Assembly (NCBI GenBank): GCA_963752855.1
Contig: CAVVZX010000041.1
Location: forward strand, 1 to 64,000
Origin: DATJPW01 sp963752855
Lineage (GTDB): Bacteria; Desulfobacterota; Desulfomonilia; Desulfomonilales; Desulfomonilaceae
Direction: 5' to 3'
DNA: 64,000 bases
Shown piece after piece: positions 48,305 to 58,011 of the stretch. The notes beneath the pieces are model-generated. The model did not search any database. It was not told the origin of the DNA and saw only the letters and a program-made list of their open reading frames with translations. Each line of letters starts with the position of its first letter. The first letter of the stretch is position 1. Both the position numbers and the translations under genes were made by a program.

Positions 48305-48660
48305 GCGTTATGACAGCTCCCGACTTACTCTCATAACAGCGCCTCGAACAAGCCATCATAGCACCCATGTCGGCGATTGTGCACTAGAGCGCAAACGTTC
48401 AATATCTCGAGGGCTGAGGCTGTTTGGTGGGGCAGGCTTTCCAGACTGCCTCAAAACCGGGAATTGTGACACGCTACTCGTAGGGGCGCAGATTCATTGC
48501 GCCCGACAAGAGGGCGTGATGAATCACGCCCCTACATAACAGATCCCCAAGACGGTCTCAACAGTCTGCCAACATCGGAAGTCGAATCCTTCCATCTGAT
48601 TGAATAGGGTCGGGAGGGCCGGGGAGGGCGCAAGGACCCTCCCTCCCCGCAATCATCAGG
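48305..48660. other. Intergenic stretch with GTAGGGGCGC-type inverted repeat
   Basis: I see no gene. Besides the inverted repeat at 48480-48535 there is a GC-rich stem-like stretch at about 48605-48650 (GGGAGGG and CCCTCCC arms), probably a terminator. Confidence 0.55.
48480..48535. repeat. GTAGGGGCGC inverted repeat
   Basis: Arms GTAGGGGCG and CGCCCCTAC flank a central ATTCATTGCGCCC/GGGCGTGATGAAT stem. The same family occurs at 14951-15007, with partial copies near 35451 and 52610. Confidence 0.6.
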
Positions 48661-48882
48661 CTACTTGCACTCTTTACAGTCTTTCACGACTTTCCCGCCG
48701 GCCTTGGCGCAGTCTGCGTCGGTGGCGACCGACTTGCAGTCGCCTTTGATGCAGCAATTGACGCCCTTAGCAGGCTTGGCCGCTTCGGTTTTGCCGCCGG
48801 GCTGTGCCGGACCCTGAGCCACCGCCATTGTCACGGAAAATACGAAAGCCGCCATGGTCAACAGATAAATCAACTTTTTCAT
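48661..48882 (-). CDS. Small secreted Cys-rich protein
   Basis: This 73-residue product has a signal peptide (LIYLLTMAAFVFSVTMAVAQ) and a mature part with seven Cys in VNCCIKGDCKSVATDADCAK, VKDCKECK. The pattern suggests metal binding or disulfides. I do not recognise a family. It stands alone, with a TTAGAAGCCTCC-like region upstream. Confidence 0.75.
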   Translation of the reverse strand: MKKLIYLLTMAAFVFSVTMAVAQGPAQPGGKTEAAKPAKGVNCCIKGDCKSVATDADCAKAGGKVVKDCKECK

Positions 48883-48954
48883 TAGAAGCCTCCTCAGCGC
48901 TTAGCGCATGGTTTAACAGCGTCGAGCTGTTTGGCCGACCGTCTCCCGGTCCGC

Positions 48955-50283
48955 TTACACAACAATTCGCAGCGGAGATGAAAAACCTGACAAAAATTTT
49001 GAGGGTCTCAAAAGAAAAAAACGGGCGGGGTCAGTAAGGCAAAGGAAAATGAAGAAAAAGGCGCGGGTTATCATTTCAAAATGCTCCGCGGCTTGAGCCA
49101 ATGCCCGCCGGCGCTCCTCGTCTTCGAGGACCCAAGAAATACCGTAGGCCAAATCGTGAACATCAAAGGGGCGAGCGAGGTAGCCGTTCTTCTTGTGCTC
49201 GATCATATCCGCCATCCCACCTATGTCGAAAGCCACGCACGGAGTCCCACACGCCATCGCTTCCATGACTGTGTTTGGCAAGTTGTCTTGTCGCGACGGC
49301 GCAACGAAGATATCAGCTGCTGAATAGCATGTTGCAAGGGATTCATCATCATGAAGATGACCGACTTGCCTCATTTGGAATGCCGAATAATCATTGTCGC
49401 CGGATTGAGGAGCGCCGAATACTACCAATGTCGCCCTATCTGCAAGTCCCCGCGAAGCCAGGTGTTTCATTGCAGTCTGAAGCAAATCAAATCCCTTGCG
49501 AGCGTCCTTCTCGATACTCCAGCCACCCGCAAGAATTATTTGTTTGTCTCCAAAATTGAACACCTCGCGAGCGAACACTTTGTTCAAGGGTTTGAAAACT
49601 CTAGTGTCTAGGCAATTGGGGATCACGACGATGCGTGCATGGCGGAGAAGCGAACTACTCTCCGCGCATTTTGCAATCCATTTGCTGGGAGCAACCACTG
49701 TCAGATCGGTAACTTTCCAGGCTTTTTTCTTGGTTTTCAATACCCACCGACTGAGATCTCTCTTTCCTGTCGACGACAAATAAGGACATGAGCCACAGGA
49801 GTCGCGATATCGTGTGCAGTCCTGTGGATAGTGACAGCCCCCGGTGAACGCCCATGTATCGTGAAGTGTGAAAACAACAGGGCGATTCAGTCGTCCCAGT
49901 GCTCTAATAGGAAGGAATCCCCTGCCAATCCAATGCACATGGACAATGCTGGAAGGCCATTGGCGCAACTTACGGGTGGCGCCATGCTCCAACCAACCCA
50001 CACTAAATTCCCGCCCATAATCCCACGAATATCCAAATGGAAGAAGATCGAGGCGGCCGATTGCCGCCAAACGAAGGCGACCATACTTGTTCCACATTCT
50101 AACCACGGAAGGGTCATTGCTCCACTTTATACCGACGAGCATCTTTGAGTCCACGCCGACTCCCTGCAGAGCTGTGTGCATTCTGTATGCCGCGCGAGCT
50201 GCGCCGCCTACAGCGTCCTCGCTGTTCAGCGTCAACACCGTTATGGCATCATCCTCGCTGGAATTATGTGGCGGTCTTGTCAT
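48955..50283 (-). CDS. Family 4 glycosyltransferase
   Basis: The GT-B protein starts with VLTLNSEDAVGGAARAAYRM and VVFTLHDTWAFTGGCHYPQD, then shows the donor-site motifs RDNLPNTVMEAMACGTPCVA and FDIGGMADMIEHKKNGYLARP. It probably builds surface polysaccharide. The last 40 residues (after LAQAAEHFEM) are hydrophobic and unlike the usual C-terminus, so the 3' end may be altered by an error. Length is 442 residues. Confidence 0.88.
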   Translation of the reverse strand: MTRPPHNSSEDDAITVLTLNSEDAVGGAARAAYRMHTALQGVGVDSKMLVGIKWSNDPSVVRMWNKYGRLRLAAIGRLDLLPFGYSWDYGREFSVGWLEHGATRKLRQWPSSIVHVHWIGRGFLPIRALGRLNRPVVFTLHDTWAFTGGCHYPQDCTRYRDSCGSCPYLSSTGKRDLSRWVLKTKKKAWKVTDLTVVAPSKWIAKCAESSSLLRHARIVVIPNCLDTRVFKPLNKVFAREVFNFGDKQIILAGGWSIEKDARKGFDLLQTAMKHLASRGLADRATLVVFGAPQSGDNDYSAFQMRQVGHLHDDESLATCYSAADIFVAPSRQDNLPNTVMEAMACGTPCVAFDIGGMADMIEHKKNGYLARPFDVHDLAYGISWVLEDEERRRALAQAAEHFEMITRAFFFIFLCLTDPARFFLLRPSKFLSGFSSPLRIVV

Positions 50284-50354
50284 TTTGAACCTCTTGGCGG
50301 GATGGTTAAACGAAAGAATATACTTTTCTGTGATTACTAGCCAAGTAATACGGT

Positions 50355-51927
50355 TTAATATCCTATGGTTTTTTCCATAAGCAGTTTGACGATTTCCATA
50401 TGGCCGCTCCGGACCGCGGTCACCAAAACAGACCAGCCGTTCTTATCGGTGATCCGGAAATCCGCTCCCTTCTCAATCAGCGTTTTAACAATCTCCGTAT
50501 AGCCATCTCTGGCGGCAAGCGATAATGCTGTCCAGCCGCTCTTGTCCTTTGCGTTAATTTCAGCCCCTTTTTCAATAAGCAACTTGATTATTTCGGGCCG
50601 GCCTCCATGAGCCGCGGCCATCAAAGCTGTCCTGCCTCTCTCGCTCTTTGCGTTGATATCGAGCCGTTCTTCCATGAAAAGTTGAACTATTTCAAGCTTG
50701 CCCCCATAAGCGGCAAGCAACAGAGCAGTCCAGCCGTCCTTATCCTCGGAACTGACATTTGCGCCAGCTTCAATGAGCGTCTTAGAAGTATCCCGTTGCC
50801 CTGCGCAAGCGGCCTGCATAAGGGAAGTCCAACCCCTTTTATCTCTGGCCGCGATATCTGAGCCTTTCTTGATCAGAAGCTTAACCACTTCCGGATGGCC
50901 GGCTTGAGCGGCAATCATCAAGGCAGTCCTGCCAAGTGTGTCTTGAGCGTTAATATCGCATCCTTTGTCGATTAGCAGTTTGACAGTTTCCAAAGAGCCT
51001 TTTCGCGCGGCCAGAGCGAGAGATGTCCAGCCTTCTTTGTCATGGGCTTGAAGATCCGCGCCTTTCTCGATAAGAAACGCGGCAACTTCCGTTCGGCCGC
51101 CGTATGCGGCAGCCATTAAAGGAGTCCTGCCATCCTTATTTCTTGAATTTACGTCGGCCCCTTTTTCGAGGAGCAGTCGAACGATCTCCTGCTTGCCTGC
51201 GTTGGCGGCTGCCAATAGAGGTGTCCAACCGTCTTTGTCCTGAGCATTGAGATCGGCCCCTTGTTGCATGAGTAATTCAACAATTTCTCGTTGACCGCCT
51301 CTAGCCGCAGCTAATAGAGGAGTCCGACCCTCCGCAGTTATGTTATTGACATCAGATCCTTTGTCGAGCAGGAGAGTTACAACTTCCTTTTTGCCCTCAT
51401 AAGCGGCAAGCATTAGGGCTGTCCAACCCTGCTTGTCCTGCGCATTGATATTCGCGCCTTTTTCAATCAGTAATTGCGCCATATCTTGATGGCCATTCTC
51501 GGCGGCAGCCATCAGCGCGGTTTGTCCGTCTATGGTCTTTGCATTTACGTCAGCGCCTTTTTCTATTAAGGCCCCGGCAATTTCCGGATTCCCTCGGTAC
51601 GCTGCGATCATCAGAGCGGTACGGCCGTCCTTATTCCTGACCGAGAGATCAGGCTCCTTTATCGAGGAGCAGTCTGACCACTTCGGCGTGGCCTCTCGAG
51701 GTTGCAAACATCAGGGCGGTCCAATCGCTCTTGCCTTTCGCGTTGACATCAGCGCCCTTTTTCAAAAGATCGCTGACCTGGGCAGCATCGCCGTTCTTCG
51801 CCGCCTCTATCAGTTGCTCATCATAGGGAGACGCTGCTCCTATTATCCCTCTCTGCGAGATCAGGGCCAAAACTACAGTCAGAGCCAATGCCCATTTTGT
51901 GATCAGGATACGGCCTTTGGTTTTCAT
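50355..51927 (-). CDS. Secreted ankyrin-repeat protein with about 15 repeats (one frame break)
   Basis: A signal or membrane segment (WALALTVVLALISQRGIIGA) from 51927 leads into ankyrin repeats of about 33 residues: TALMAAAENGHQDMAQLLIE, TPLLAAANAGKQEIVRLLLE and others. The frame changes near 51660. Repeats often alternate between WTxL and RTxL starts, suggesting growth by two-repeat duplication. The role is unknown; export suggests a surface or periplasmic binding function. Confidence 0.88.
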
Positions 51928-52083
51928 GAAGAATCTCCTCGCTCCGGGCTACGCAGAGTCGCTTCTTAAAAGATGCGGCAGACTAGCGGTCGTGTCCACC
52001 TGTAAGCGAAGAGGAGAGGGGGTAAAGGGACCAAAAACAGGAGTATCTGCGGATTATTTGATCAGGATTCTCTCGAACCTAAG

Positions 52084-52552
52084 TTAGCCCGCGATCTCTG
52101 CCCGTACGCGGCTGAAGTGAAATAGTTTCAAGACGCTGAAGTCCCCGCGATCGGCTAACACTATGAATAAAGATATTATTACCAGAGTCGAGTCCCGGAC
52201 AAGATTGAACAGTGTGATTTTTCCTTGAGAAGAAGCCGCTGAGCTGAAACAGCCGCAATCTATGTCTAGACCGATTGAGTATGCATAGATCATCGCGCCT
52301 AAAAAGACGGCCAACATGCCTGTTGTCAACAGAGCCGCGGGTCTCGTGAATATTCCCAGAATCAACAAGGCCCCCGCCCCGAGTTCGATCCAAGGAAGCG
52401 TAACAGCCACGATATTGCTCCAGGAAACCGGGAGTATCATGTAATTACGGATAGACACGGCAAATTCAGCCGGCGCCCAGATCTTGTACACGACTGGCGT
52501 AAACGAACATCGCGCCGATGAGTAGTCTTGCAGCAAGGGTCAAATATTTCAT
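52084..52552 (-). CDS. DoxX/MauE-like membrane protein (one frame break)
   Basis: This four-helix protein is read from 52552 (MKYLTLAARLLIGAMFVYAS); after a break near 52495 it continues YKIWAPAEFAVSIRNYMILP, helices and DIDCGCFS. The Cys pair in DCGCF and the fold fit the DoxX/MauE group, often linked to sulfur or quinone redox reactions. About 155 residues. The rhodanese gene lies upstream. Confidence 0.8.
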
Positions 52553-52819
52553 AGCAATTCGCTTTTCTTCTCCGAATTCGACCGGCACGGAGGCCGGCCG
52601 CTACCGGAACCGAAAGGGCGACCGCCGGTCGCCCCTACAGGCGCCGACGATTGACTGCGATCGTGGCAGGCTGGAAAACCTGCTCGAGACAACGACACTG
52701 GCACAAGTTGCCTACGCTCGCCCCGAGGTTGCCGCTAGCCATATAGGAGTTTTTGGGGAGGGGTCTGGGGAGGGCCTTTTTGCAAAAAGACCCTCCCCAG
52801 ATGCCCTCTTCCAACTCTC
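52553..52819. other. Intergenic stretch with repeats
   Basis: I see no gene. It includes a GGTCGCCCCTAC fragment of the GTAGGGGCG family near 52610, CGGAGGCCGG-type sequence also found near 57880, ATAGGAGTTTTTGG at about 52743 and the terminator at 52765-52800. Confidence 0.55.
52765..52800. terminator. Long hairpin terminator downstream of the rhodanese gene
   Basis: CTGGGGAGGG and CCCTCCCCAG form a 10-bp outer stem. Inside is CTTTTTGCAAAAAG, with T/A runs that can end transcription in either direction. It lies 20 bp after the rhodanese stop. It is related to the palindrome at 10719-10742. Confidence 0.7.
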
Positions 52820-53315
52820 TCACCGCTCGCTTTTCTTGCCTTCGCCTTCCACCGGGTAACCGGCTCTTTCCCACGCGCGGAATCCCGCGGTCATGATCAT
52901 CATGTTTTTATATCCGTTTTGGGCCAGGAACCCGGCTACCTTTTCCGCCATATCGCATTCGGGCCCGTAACAGTACAAAATGATGCGGCTCTCCTCCGGC
53001 ATCAAGCCCTGCACTGTGATAAACCGTTCCTCGACATTCTCCTCGGGCAGAAAAAACTGCGGATTTGACGTGCCGCTCTCGATAGTCCTCTTCTCTCCGA
53101 GAATCTACGAAGACTGTTTCCGGATCATCCAGAAACCGCACAGCTTCTTTTTCGTCCACAAGCCGGACCTTCACGCCCCCTATCAATAATTCTTCGGGCG
53201 GAACGTAGACCCACGGAAGCCCCGTGGTTCTTACGGCATTCACGCCCAAGCCGATAGCGGCCCCAAGAAACATTATGAGCAGCGAGCGCAAAATTATCCC
53301 TGGCAGTTGTTTCAT
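52820..53315 (-). CDS. Membrane-anchored rhodanese-like protein (one frame break)
   Basis: An N-terminal helix (LLIMFLGAAIGLGVNAV) anchors a rhodanese domain read from 53315: VFVDSRREEDYRERHVKSAV and, after a break near 53010, ILYCYGPECDMAEKVA with the active-site loop CYGPEC, and AGFRAWERAGYPVEG. Rhodaneses move sulfane sulfur. About 165 residues. It lies next to a DoxX-like protein and a CoA-disulfide-reductase-like enzyme, suggesting a sulfur-redox function. Confidence 0.82.
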
Positions 53316-53472
53316 ATCCTGAATGGATCCTCTTGAGTCACTCTACACATCAAAACGGAATCTGCCAAGGCGCCAGTTGATTTCTCCATCGAAACGGCTT
53401 TTGATTATTCGCGGCGTTGATACCCGTTTCACCGGGTCCACAGCTAGACCTGGCGGGGCCTGTGCAGTCATC

Positions 53473-54840
53473 CTATCGGTTCGACGGCCCGCTGAGCTTC
53501 TTAACCCAGGCTTGAGCCGCCATCTGAACGGGGTCCCAAGGACTGCTCAGGGGGGGCGTGTAGCTCAGATCGAGGTCGTTCAATTGTTCAACCGTCATGT
53601 TGTTGAACAGAGCTGCGGCAAATATATCAATTCTCTTGGATACCTCCGACTTATAATGCCCGAGAATCTGAGCGCCGAGCAAACGGTGCGTCGAACGGGC
53701 GCCCGTGATTCGGATTATCATCTTTTCAGCGCCTGGATAGTAAGCCTTATGGTCCCAGGCTTCAAATTGATCAGTTAGCGGATCCAGACCGGCTTCCTGA
53801 GCCTCGCTGTCACGAAGCCCCGTGCGAGCCGCCACCAGATCGAAAATTTTGACAGCCTGTGTGCCGAGGGAACCTGTGAACTCGCGATTACCGCCCACGG
53901 AGTTTTCTCCCGCTACACGACCCTGTTTGTGAGCGGTGGTTCCCAGCGGAAGGTAAGTGTAATTTTGCAGCAGATGATGCCATGTTTCCACGCAGTCGCC
54001 GGCTGCGTAGATGTCTGACGCTCTGGTTTCCATGCGCTGATTCACTTTGATAGCTCCCTTGATCCCTGTTTTAATACCGGCCCCGGCAGCTAGCTGTGCC
54101 GACGGTCGGCATCCCACGGCTACAAGCGCCAAATCCACTCTGGCGCTGAATCCTTTGGTACCCTTCACGGTCAGGCCCTTACCGTCGCGTTCAATGGATT
54201 CGATTCCCACTCCCGTGGCCGTGCTTACACCGTGGCGCCCCAGTTCCACAGCGATTTCTTCTCCAAGGGGCTTATCAACTGTAGTCAACACAGTTTCTGC
54301 AAACTCCACAACCGTTACGGACAATCCGCGAATGGAAAGGGCGTCGGCCATTTCCATGCCGATATAACCTCCGCCCACAATCAGAGCGGACCGCGGCTCG
54401 TGTTCGGTGAGCCACTTATGGACTGCAAAGCAGTCGTCCATCCATCTTAATAGAAAAACCCCCGGCAGATCCATGCCCTTGATGGCGGGTTTGATGGATT
54501 CAGCGCCGGTCGCAATGATGAGTCGGTCGTATTGCAGCTCTCTTGTTCGTCCTTCCTCGTCAACGACCAAGACGATTTTCTTTTCAGCATCGATTGCCTT
54601 AGCATAGCGCCCCATGAGCAAGCGAATACCTGCCTGCTCGATTTCCTCTTTGGTTCTATGGGCCAGACTTCTCCAGTCGGAGACTTCTCCACTCAAGTAG
54701 AAGGGCAGGCCACAGATGCTGTAATTCGGGTATCTATCGGCCATCACAATGGTGGGCTCAACGGAAGGATCTATTTCGCGTGCCCTGAGAGCTGCGCTAA
54801 TTCCAGCGTCGCTTCCACCGATGATGATCAGACGATTCAT
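53473..54840 (-). CDS. CoA-disulfide reductase-like FAD-dependent pyridine nucleotide oxidoreductase
   Basis: The 455-residue intact enzyme has LIIIGGSDAGISAALRA (FAD site), the single active Cys C43 in PNYSICGLPFYLSG, ALIVGGGYIGMEMADAL (NADH site) and SDIYAAGDCVETW. These match CoA-disulfide/NADH oxidase-type enzymes with one redox-active Cys. It lies between the rhodanese and SGNH-like genes and may act on sulfur compounds. Confidence 0.9.
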   Translation of the reverse strand: MNRLIIIGGSDAGISAALRAREIDPSVEPTIVMADRYPNYSICGLPFYLSGEVSDWRSLAHRTKEEIEQAGIRLLMGRYAKAIDAEKKIVLVVDEEGRTRELQYDRLIIATGAESIKPAIKGMDLPGVFLLRWMDDCFAVHKWLTEHEPRSALIVGGGYIGMEMADALSIRGLSVTVVEFAETVLTTVDKPLGEEIAVELGRHGVSTATGVGIESIERDGKGLTVKGTKGFSARVDLALVAVGCRPSAQLAAGAGIKTGIKGAIKVNQRMETRASDIYAAGDCVETWHHLLQNYTYLPLGTTAHKQGRVAGENSVGGNREFTGSLGTQAVKIFDLVAARTGLRDSEAQEAGLDPLTDQFEAWDHKAYYPGAEKMIIRITGARSTHRLLGAQILGHYKSEVSKRIDIFAAALFNNMTVEQLNDLDLSYTPPLSSPWDPVQMAAQAWVKKLSGPSNR

Positions 54841-55248
54841 TGTTGCCCTCCCTTATTTATCCACTCGGAAAAGCGATCCGCGTGTTTGCAACGAAGGTTT
54901 TCCCTCGGATCGTCTGAAGTCATTGTAAGCCCATTGGTGTTAGTTTTTCGTTAATTGTCCGACAGGGCAAAGCGTTTCGCTCGGAATCTATAGTAATTTT
55001 TCAAAAAGTTGGCGCCCATAACCGATACGGATCGGAGCGTGATCCAGACTGGTGGGACAGGCTGGAAGCCTGTAATCTTGGTAGGATGGGCTTCCAGCCC
55101 CTCTGTTAAATGTGACAGGCAAGATGCCTGTCCTACCAAGACATGACGGGCAAGATGCCCGTCGCCACCAAAGTCCTTTATCTTTCAAGTTTGTTTTTGA
55201 GAACGCTACAAAAACCGCGTTCACCAGACTAAAGTATCCTCTCGCTTG
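54841..55248. other. Intergenic stretch with a stem-loop repeat array
   Basis: I see no gene. The repeat at 55051-55169 fills much of it. Confidence 0.5.
55051..55169. repeat. Compound stem-loop repeat (8545 family)
   Basis: About three consecutive units share CAGGCTGGAAGCCTG, GGGCTTCCAGCCC, GACAGGCAAGATGCCTGTC and GACGGGCAAGATGCCCGTC motifs. It is the longest copy of this family in the window. Confidence 0.6.
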
Positions 55249-57087
55249 TCACCTGTACACGCTCAAGGACCTAAGCCTTATCGAGCGAACAGCGGACTTG
55301 ATCGGCCGGTATCTCAAGTAACGAGCCCGGACCGGCTCCGCCCCATAATATTCATATCCCGGCCACCAGGAGAAGCTATCAAGTCCTTTATCGTCACCCA
55401 GAATCCAGGGCTTCCAGTTCTCTCCGTCTATGGAAGTGTCCACCGCCCATTCCTCGGGGACAGAGGACTGGTCCCAAACCATCCTAAGTCTGCTCAGAGA
55501 TAAGGTCTGGGTGAGGTCGAGCGCTACTTCAAACCTTTCGCCGTCTGCCACCGGCTTCGATGAATAAAGCCATCGCCCAGGGTATCCAAGCAGCATGTTT
55601 TTCGGATCATTCTGAGGATCATCAGCGGGTGGAGCATATATTATCTTGGCAGTCGGCGCCGCATCCCAGAAGAAGCTGTTCTTGTCGTCGATATTGTCTC
55701 CTTCCGCAAGGGATTTGCGAAAGAAATTTTCTTTGATCAAATTTGCCAGTTCTTTTGCTATAAGGTAGTTGGCGCCGGCTGTCAGGTGACACCAGTCAGT
55801 AAAAACCCATTGGGACGTATCGTCGAAATATTCAGAAAAATCAGCGATTAAAAAACCTCGCTTCTTCGCGCTAGCGCTGATTCCGTCAATTATTTGCTTA
55901 TAGGCTTTTTCCGACGGCACGCCGTAATAGTACTGGTGCTCCTCCAACGATTCTACCTTTGCTTCATGTTCGTGTCTCGGCTTCTTACTGAGATAGAGCA
56001 TTGGTTGCTGAGCCAAGATATGCGGAACACCGTCGTTTTCGAGCACACTATGGTAATCCTCAACCACCCGAACCACAGCCGCTACGTTTTCGGCCACCAT
56101 TCCGGACCTTTCTTCCTTGGTCATGTTTTCCAGCCGTGGTAATTCCTGTTGCACTAATGAGCCTCTGTGCATTCTCTGATCATCCTCCAGATTCTGGAAC
56201 AGATCCATCCCGCTCCAGAAAAAGGTCATGAGGAAAGTATTGTTTTTGAGCCATAGGGTCAGGTACGACGCCAGTCCGGGAATCTCATAAGCGAACATTT
56301 GTCTCAGAATTCCGTTATACTGACCTTGCCGGAAATAGTCCCAATCCCTTGCCGGGAGGGTCACGGCATCTATTTCATTCGCTCCGTCAAAAGAAATCAC
56401 AAGGTCAGGTTTGTATCTCCTCAGCTTCGTGATGTAACGAAGCAGCAGATGCTGGTAGGAATGCCCCCAAACGGCCGTGTTGTAGACTCGGATGGTCTTT
56501 CCGGGAATGGGCGCCGTAGAGTTGAGAATCTTCTCCAGCGCGTGTGAAATCGTTTCTCTGTGTTCGATGTAGTAGAAGTTGGAGAGGGGAGCCGCTTCTC
56601 CGGCAGCCCCAAGACCAAAAGCGGTCGATCCGCCTGTAAGAAAAACCCTGAACTCATCGTCAGGCTTTTCCACAGAAATGGGGCGAGGATCGCAAAAGCC
56701 CGCGTTATTCGCATACTCGTAACGGTTCCCCTTCGGCTGGTTGTGCAATATGCAAACCCCTGGGCTAATGTCATAGTCATAATGGGACACCGGCTCGGTA
56801 AGATCCTGTTTGACCATGGCAAAGTCTTGCGGGTACACGTAACCCAAATAGGTCTTTCTGAGGGCCAACTCAGCTAGTTTATCCAGTCCGATGAGAATGA
56901 GAGCGACAGCGGCAATGAGGAACGCGGTATAAGCGATTTTCCTGATTGCGCTCCACAGAAGTCGTCCAACGCTTCTCGATATTCCTCGGGTGAAGCCGCC
57001 GACAATTTCGGGCGTACCGTTTGATGGGGCATCTATGGTCTCAGATGTAGCGGTTTCCTGTAAGGAAACAGGATCATGTTTCGACAT
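55249..57087 (-). CDS. Membrane-anchored SGNH/GDSL-like hydrolase with C-terminal discoidin-like domain
   Basis: I chose ATG at 57087 because AAGGAGAAGAC precedes it. One helix near residues 45-65 (IAYTAFLIAAVALILIGLDK) anchors the protein. The extracytoplasmic domain has GGSTAFGLGA (block with the nucleophile Ser), VYNTAVWGHSYQHLLL, VISFDGANEID (the GxND-like block) and DWCHLTAGANYLIA (DxxH block), as in SGNH acyltransferases/esterases. The C-terminus (LDLTQTLSLSRLRMVWDQSS, YLRYRPIK) resembles a discoidin-type carbohydrate-binding domain. The usual final Asp of the DxxH block is present. About 612 residues and intact. Confidence 0.78.
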   Translation of the reverse strand: MSKHDPVSLQETATSETIDAPSNGTPEIVGGFTRGISRSVGRLLWSAIRKIAYTAFLIAAVALILIGLDKLAELALRKTYLGYVYPQDFAMVKQDLTEPVSHYDYDISPGVCILHNQPKGNRYEYANNAGFCDPRPISVEKPDDEFRVFLTGGSTAFGLGAAGEAAPLSNFYYIEHRETISHALEKILNSTAPIPGKTIRVYNTAVWGHSYQHLLLRYITKLRRYKPDLVISFDGANEIDAVTLPARDWDYFRQGQYNGILRQMFAYEIPGLASYLTLWLKNNTFLMTFFWSGMDLFQNLEDDQRMHRGSLVQQELPRLENMTKEERSGMVAENVAAVVRVVEDYHSVLENDGVPHILAQQPMLYLSKKPRHEHEAKVESLEEHQYYYGVPSEKAYKQIIDGISASAKKRGFLIADFSEYFDDTSQWVFTDWCHLTAGANYLIAKELANLIKENFFRKSLAEGDNIDDKNSFFWDAAPTAKIIYAPPADDPQNDPKNMLLGYPGRWLYSSKPVADGERFEVALDLTQTLSLSRLRMVWDQSSVPEEWAVDTSIDGENWKPWILGDDKGLDSFSWWPGYEYYGAEPVRARYLRYRPIKSAVRSIRLRSLSVYR

Positions 57088-57160
57088 GTCTTCTCCTTGA
57101 GCCTCTCCGAAAACTGCGGGCACGAAAAGCCAAAGCGCTCCCCCATAGGCATGACACAAG

Positions 57161-57183
57161 AAGGCCCCAATGATTGGGGCCTT
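57161..57183. terminator. Terminator-like hairpin after the Spy-like gene
   Basis: AAGGCCCCAA and TTGGGGCCTT pair perfectly around a 3-base loop. It lies 26 bp after the stop of the Spy-like gene on the minus strand. The T-run is short. Confidence 0.6.
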
Positions 57184-57208
57184 CCCGTCTACGGGTAACC
57201 CATGAAGT

Positions 57209-57703
57209 CTATCGGTTGGACATTTGCATCGGGCAACCAGGGCAGGCCCTACCTCTACCCATTCCTTGCTCGCCTCCGCAACAGGCGCCGCGCCCCATGC
57301 CTGCTCCCGGGCCGAAGGCTCCCAGCTTTTGTCGTTGTTCCGGAGTTAGGAGGCTTCTAAACTTGGCGCTCATAGCTCTACCCTCATTCCGCATGGTGTC
57401 CTGAAGGGCCCAGATCTCTTGTCTTGTCTTCTCGATAGCCTGCTCATCCGGGTTATCCTTAGAGGCCAGCTCTATCATTTCGATCCTCTTTTGAGACATC
57501 TGAGCACGCAGCGGCTCTGTCTTCTTGAGCAAATCGAGTCTGAGAGATTCCACCTGCTTCTGCTGCTCTTTCGTCAGATCCCCCAACATGGCCCCACAAG
57601 GACCCATACCGCCACCCCATCGACCAGGGCCGGCATAGACCGTAACTGCCAAGAATAGGGAAATCAGCAGAGCTACGGGGATCATGACCTTTGTAGATTT
57701 CAT
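57209..57703 (-). CDS. Spy/CpxP-like periplasmic protein with Cys-rich tail
   Basis: ATG at 57703 follows AAAGGAG and gives a signal peptide (VMIPVALLISLFLAVTVYA). The helical part has two LTxxQ-type motifs (LGDLTKEQQKQVESLRLDL and LTPEQRQKLGAFG), as in Spy, CpxP and ZraP periplasmic stress or metal-binding proteins. The C-terminal GACCGGEQGMGRGRACPGCP is Cys-rich and may bind metal. About 164 residues. It lies near arsenic genes. Confidence 0.82.
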   Translation of the reverse strand: MKSTKVMIPVALLISLFLAVTVYAGPGRWGGGMGPCGAMLGDLTKEQQKQVESLRLDLLKKTEPLRAQMSQKRIEMIELASKDNPDEQAIEKTRQEIWALQDTMRNEGRAMSAKFRSLLTPEQRQKLGAFGPGAGMGRGACCGGEQGMGRGRACPGCPMQMSNR

Positions 57704-58011
57704 CAAATAAAGCTCCTTTCGCGGAATTATAGTTTCTATCATTGGTTTACAAATGTGGGAGCCAAATCCCGCGAAGAAATCTTTCAGATGTTTTCTGATC
57801 CTGTCTGGGGACATCCGGCCGTTGGTAGGCGCCGGCGTCCCTGCCGGTGCAAATATCATCGACCTGTACGGAGGCCGGTCGCTACCGGAGCCGCAAGGGA
57901 GTGGCCCTTTCTCGACCATAGCCCATACGCCACCCCGTTCCTGCCCCGAAAACCACGCCGGCTTTCAGAAGAGCGCGGACTTCCTGATTTGGAGCGCATC
58001 CCTGCCGGTGT
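57704..58011. other. Intergenic stretch with CGGAGGCCGG-type repeats
   Basis: I see no gene. It contains GGCGCCGGCG and CCTGCCGGTG direct-repeat segments and a CGGAGGCCGGTCGCTACCGG block similar to that near 52590. Confidence 0.5.
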
